64,000 bases of DNA. Origin: Sunxiuqinia sp963974515. GTDB lineage: Bacteria; Bacteroidota; Bacteroidia; Bacteroidales; Prolixibacteraceae. The stretch covers positions 26,303-90,302 of the forward strand of contig NZ_CAXBDD010000007.1 in the NCBI RefSeq assembly GCF_963974515.1, given 5' to 3'. A program made the translations under genes and the position numbers. Each line of letters starts with the position of its first letter. The stretch's first letter is position 1. The notes beneath the pieces are model-generated. The model did not search any database and was not told the origin of the DNA. It saw nothing but the letters and a program-made list of their open reading frames with translations. This document shows positions 61,908 to 64,000 of the stretch, piece by piece.

Positions 61908-63158
61908 TCATTTACTGTCATTCCCTGCATAAAAATGATCGATACAATTTATAACAAATTTTTGTTCTTCGTCGGTTAAGTTTGGATACATTGGCAAACT
62001 GATACACTGGCTGTAGTATTTTTCTACTTGTGGAAAATCCCCTTCTTTCCACCCAAACTGCTTGTAATAAGGCATGAGATGCACCGGCACATAGTGGATT
62101 TGAACAAAAATATCGTTTGCCCGCAGATGCCCATACAGTCCCTTCCGGTTTTCCACTTCAATAACATAGAGATGATAGGCATGGCCATCCACAACCCCCG
62201 ATTGCCCTTTGATAAAAGGTTTTTCCTTCAAGGCTGCGAAGTAGGTTTGGGCAATTTCCTTTCTGCGCTTCAATCCGTCGTCGGCGCGCTTTAGCTGACT
62301 GCTTCCCAAAGCTGCCTGAAAATCGGTCAGTCGGTAATTAAAACCCAGTTCCTGCATTTCGTAGTACCAACCGGGAAATGTTTCAGGTTCTCCCGAAGAA
62401 TCGGGACTCCCTTTGGTCGCAAAGTTTAAAGTTTCAGGTTGAACTCCATAAGCGACTTCATTAGAATTTCGAAAAGCATGTATGTCTTTTGTAATGCCGT
62501 GGGTGCGGAGCATCAGCAGATTTTTGTAGTGTGTTTCGTCGTTGGTGGTGATCATGCCCCCCTCGCCACAGGCTATGTGTTTCACTGGGTGAAAGGAAAA
62601 AACAGTTAAATCCGCAAATTTCCCATTTCCGCAAAGTTGCTTGCTCCCGTTTGAATCGATAAAGTAGCCACCAGGAGCATGGCAGGCATCTTCAATGATC
62701 CAAAGTCCGTATTCATTTGCTAATTGACGGAATGGCTCCATGTTGATGGCGTAGCCTGCAAAATCAACCAGGATTATTCCCTTGTAAGTCCCTTTGGGAG
62801 CTGCTTCCAGCAGTTCTCTTACGCATGCCACATCCAGGCAATAGGTTTGGGGATCGATGTCGGCAAATACAACTTCACCACCAGCATAACGCACACAATT
62901 CGCTGATGCTGCAAAGGTGTTTGGCGTTGTAATGACCCGGTCTCCCGGTTGAATATTCAACGACAATACTGCAAGGTGCAGTGCTGCGGTGCCATTTGAA
63001 ACCGCCACCGCATAGTCGGCTCCCACGTAGCTTGCAAAATTCTTTTCAAATTCCCTTATCTCGGGCCCTTGTGTAAGAAAATCACTCTTCAATACACGCA
63101 CAACTGCCTCAATATCGTCTTCGGTAATATGCTGTCTGCCGTAGGGAATTGGTTTCAT
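61908..63158 (-). CDS. pseC: UDP-4-amino-4,6-dideoxy-N-acetyl-beta-L-altrosamine transaminase
   Basis: 416 aa PLP-dependent aminotransferase of the DegT/DnrJ/EryC1 type. The PLP Lys193 lies in FSFHPVKHIACGEGGMITT; IPYGRQHITEDDIEAVVRVLKSDFLTQGP begins the protein, and SNGTAALHLAVLSL binds phosphate. It converts the PseB keto-sugar to the 4-amino-sugar using glutamate. The HPVKHI active-site context matches PseC. The gene begins two bases after the pseB stop. The AlbA_2 gene follows. Confidence 0.93.
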   Translation of the reverse strand: MKPIPYGRQHITEDDIEAVVRVLKSDFLTQGPEIREFEKNFASYVGADYAVAVSNGTAALHLAVLSLNIQPGDRVITTPNTFAASANCVRYAGGEVVFADIDPQTYCLDVACVRELLEAAPKGTYKGIILVDFAGYAINMEPFRQLANEYGLWIIEDACHAPGGYFIDSNGSKQLCGNGKFADLTVFSFHPVKHIACGEGGMITTNDETHYKNLLMLRTHGITKDIHAFRNSNEVAYGVQPETLNFATKGSPDSSGEPETFPGWYYEMQELGFNYRLTDFQAALGSSQLKRADDGLKRRKEIAQTYFAALKEKPFIKGQSGVVDGHAYHLYVIEVENRKGLYGHLRANDIFVQIHYVPVHLMPYYKQFGWKEGDFPQVEKYYSQCISLPMYPNLTDEEQKFVINCIDHFYAGNDSK

Positions 63159-63160
63159 TT

Positions 63161-64000
63161 CTATTGGGGATTAAAATTTGAATCTACATGTTTTATAATC
63201 TTGGCTCGCAATGACTCAACGGTTTCCCAGTCAGCATTCGTGCCGGAATTGTATTTAAACCCTTCAGGAACAGGCTCCGCTTGATGATGCTTTAAATATT
63301 TATCACGTTTATGCGAAAAAGACACCGATGGTAAAATCGCATAGTAGTTGCCCAAATCAATGGTATTTAAAGCATCTGTTTCTGTAATCATCTCTTCGTG
63401 CAATTTTTCGCCCGGACGAATCCCGACTATTTCGGTTTTACAAGAGGGAGCAATTGCCTTGGCCACATCCATTATTTTGTATGATGGTATTTTAGGAACA
63501 AAGATCTCTCCGCCCAAATGATTTCCAATCGCATACAAAACCAGATCAACCCCTTCCTGCAGCGAAATATTAAAACGCGTCATCTCCTCATGTGTGACCG
63601 GCAACACGCCATCCTTCCTCTTGTCCATGAAAAAAGGAATAACAGATCCCCTCGACCCCATCACATTTCCATAGCGTACAGCTGAAAAGCGGATATCACG
63701 ACTGCCCTTGATGTTATTTGCCGCAGTGATCAACTTATCCGAAACCAACTTGGTGGCTCCGTACAAGTTTATTGGGGCACAAGCCTTGTCCGTGGATAAA
63801 GCCACAACATGCTTAACGTTATTAGCCAAAGCTGCATCAATCACATTTTGTGCACCATGCACATTGGTTTTAACACATTCGTCGGGGTTGTATTCTGCCG
63901 TATCGACCTGTTTGATCGCTGCCGCATGTATGATGACATCAATACCTTCGCAGGCACGCTTCAATCGGGCTGCATCACGCACATCGCCAATAAAAAATCG
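63161..64000 (-). CDS. pseB: UDP-N-acetylglucosamine 4,6-dehydratase (inverting), 5' end outside window
   Basis: C-terminal 279 residues of PseB, the first enzyme of the pseudaminic acid pathway, an extended SDR that converts UDP-GlcNAc to the 4-keto-6-deoxy-L-arabino sugar with inversion at C5. Visible blocks: FFIGDVRD at the edge, IIHAAAIKQVDTAEYNPDECVKTNVHGAQNVIDAA, the YGATK part of the catalytic Tyr-x-x-x-Lys, RYGNVMGSRGSVIPFF and IRPGEKLHEEMI. The frame is open to the right edge, so the N-terminal glycine motif and start are outside. Taken with pseC it begins the operon. Confidence 0.94.
   Translation of the reverse strand, partial: RFFIGDVRDAARLKRACEGIDVIIHAAAIKQVDTAEYNPDECVKTNVHGAQNVIDAALANNVKHVVALSTDKACAPINLYGATKLVSDKLITAANNIKGSRDIRFSAVRYGNVMGSRGSVIPFFMDKRKDGVLPVTHEEMTRFNISLQEGVDLVLYAIGNHLGGEIFVPKIPSYKIMDVAKAIAPSCKTEIVGIRPGEKLHEEMITETDALNTIDLGNYYAILPSVSFSHKRDKYLKHHQAEPVPEGFKYNSGTNADWETVESLRAKIIKHVDSNFNPQ

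Overview
The window is a chromosomal segment of a free-living Bacteroidota (Bacteroidetes) bacterium, probably from the Marinilabiliales/Prolixibacteraceae side of the phylum; the family-level placement is inference. The evidence is a GldB gliding lipoprotein, two SusC/SusD outer-membrane uptake pairs, a fused MurF-alanine racemase, DUF5687 and DUF3098 proteins, lipoproteins with acidic residues just after the lipid-bearing cysteine, start codons preceded by A-rich stretches rather than Shine-Dalgarno sequences, and several TAnnTTTG (-7 type) promoter elements. No rRNA, tRNA, CRISPR array, transposase or phage gene was seen.

Layout. 1-11.8 kb: mostly housekeeping genes (partial SDR, GldB, a secreted two-repeat protein, an outer-membrane barrel, NAD synthetase, a Crp/Fnr regulator, MurF-Alr, thymidine kinase, an acidic coiled-coil protein, RsmI, a YjjG-like HAD phosphatase). 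11.8-24.2 kb: two SusCD operons. The first, susC-susD plus two small lipoproteins, has the gene content of the Bacteroides BT2261-2264 oligopeptide importer; the second is susC-susD only. Both are preceded by the same conserved transcribed leader (a third, orphan copy lies at 11.99-12.14 kb) and followed by a homologous 3' module with a terminator. 24.2-49 kb: mixed metabolism and envelope genes: aspartate-semialdehyde dehydrogenase, an ABC exporter pair, a GH2 exo-glycosidase, a YgjP-type metalloprotease, dGTPase, an RND adaptor, aspartokinase, a queuosine-precursor transporter behind a candidate preQ1-I riboswitch, PgeF, a basic-secretory-protein peptidase, a GH28 lipoprotein, a U32 peptidase, a large lipoprotein and a serine hydrolase. 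49-55.5 kb: a minus-strand gene train yfhO-ftsX-DUF3098-uppP-truB-queA. 55.5-64 kb: surface glycan genes: a flippase and a pseudaminic acid pathway in the order pseB (cut by the window edge), pseC, an AlbA_2/ATPase regulator-like gene, pseF, pseG, a left-handed beta-helix acetyltransferase and pseI.

How the parts fit. The SusCD operons take up oligomeric nutrients, possibly peptides for the first one, and their shared leader suggests common transcript-level control. The pse genes would make CMP-pseudaminic acid for a surface polysaccharide or glycoprotein, with the adjacent flippase exporting a lipid-linked glycan. QueA and the YhhQ-type transporter both serve queuosine modification of tRNA. 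The points most worth following up are the three-copy susC leader with its matching 3' tails, the preQ1-like element, the non-canonical acetyltransferase in the PseH slot and the AlbA_2 gene inserted in the pse operon.
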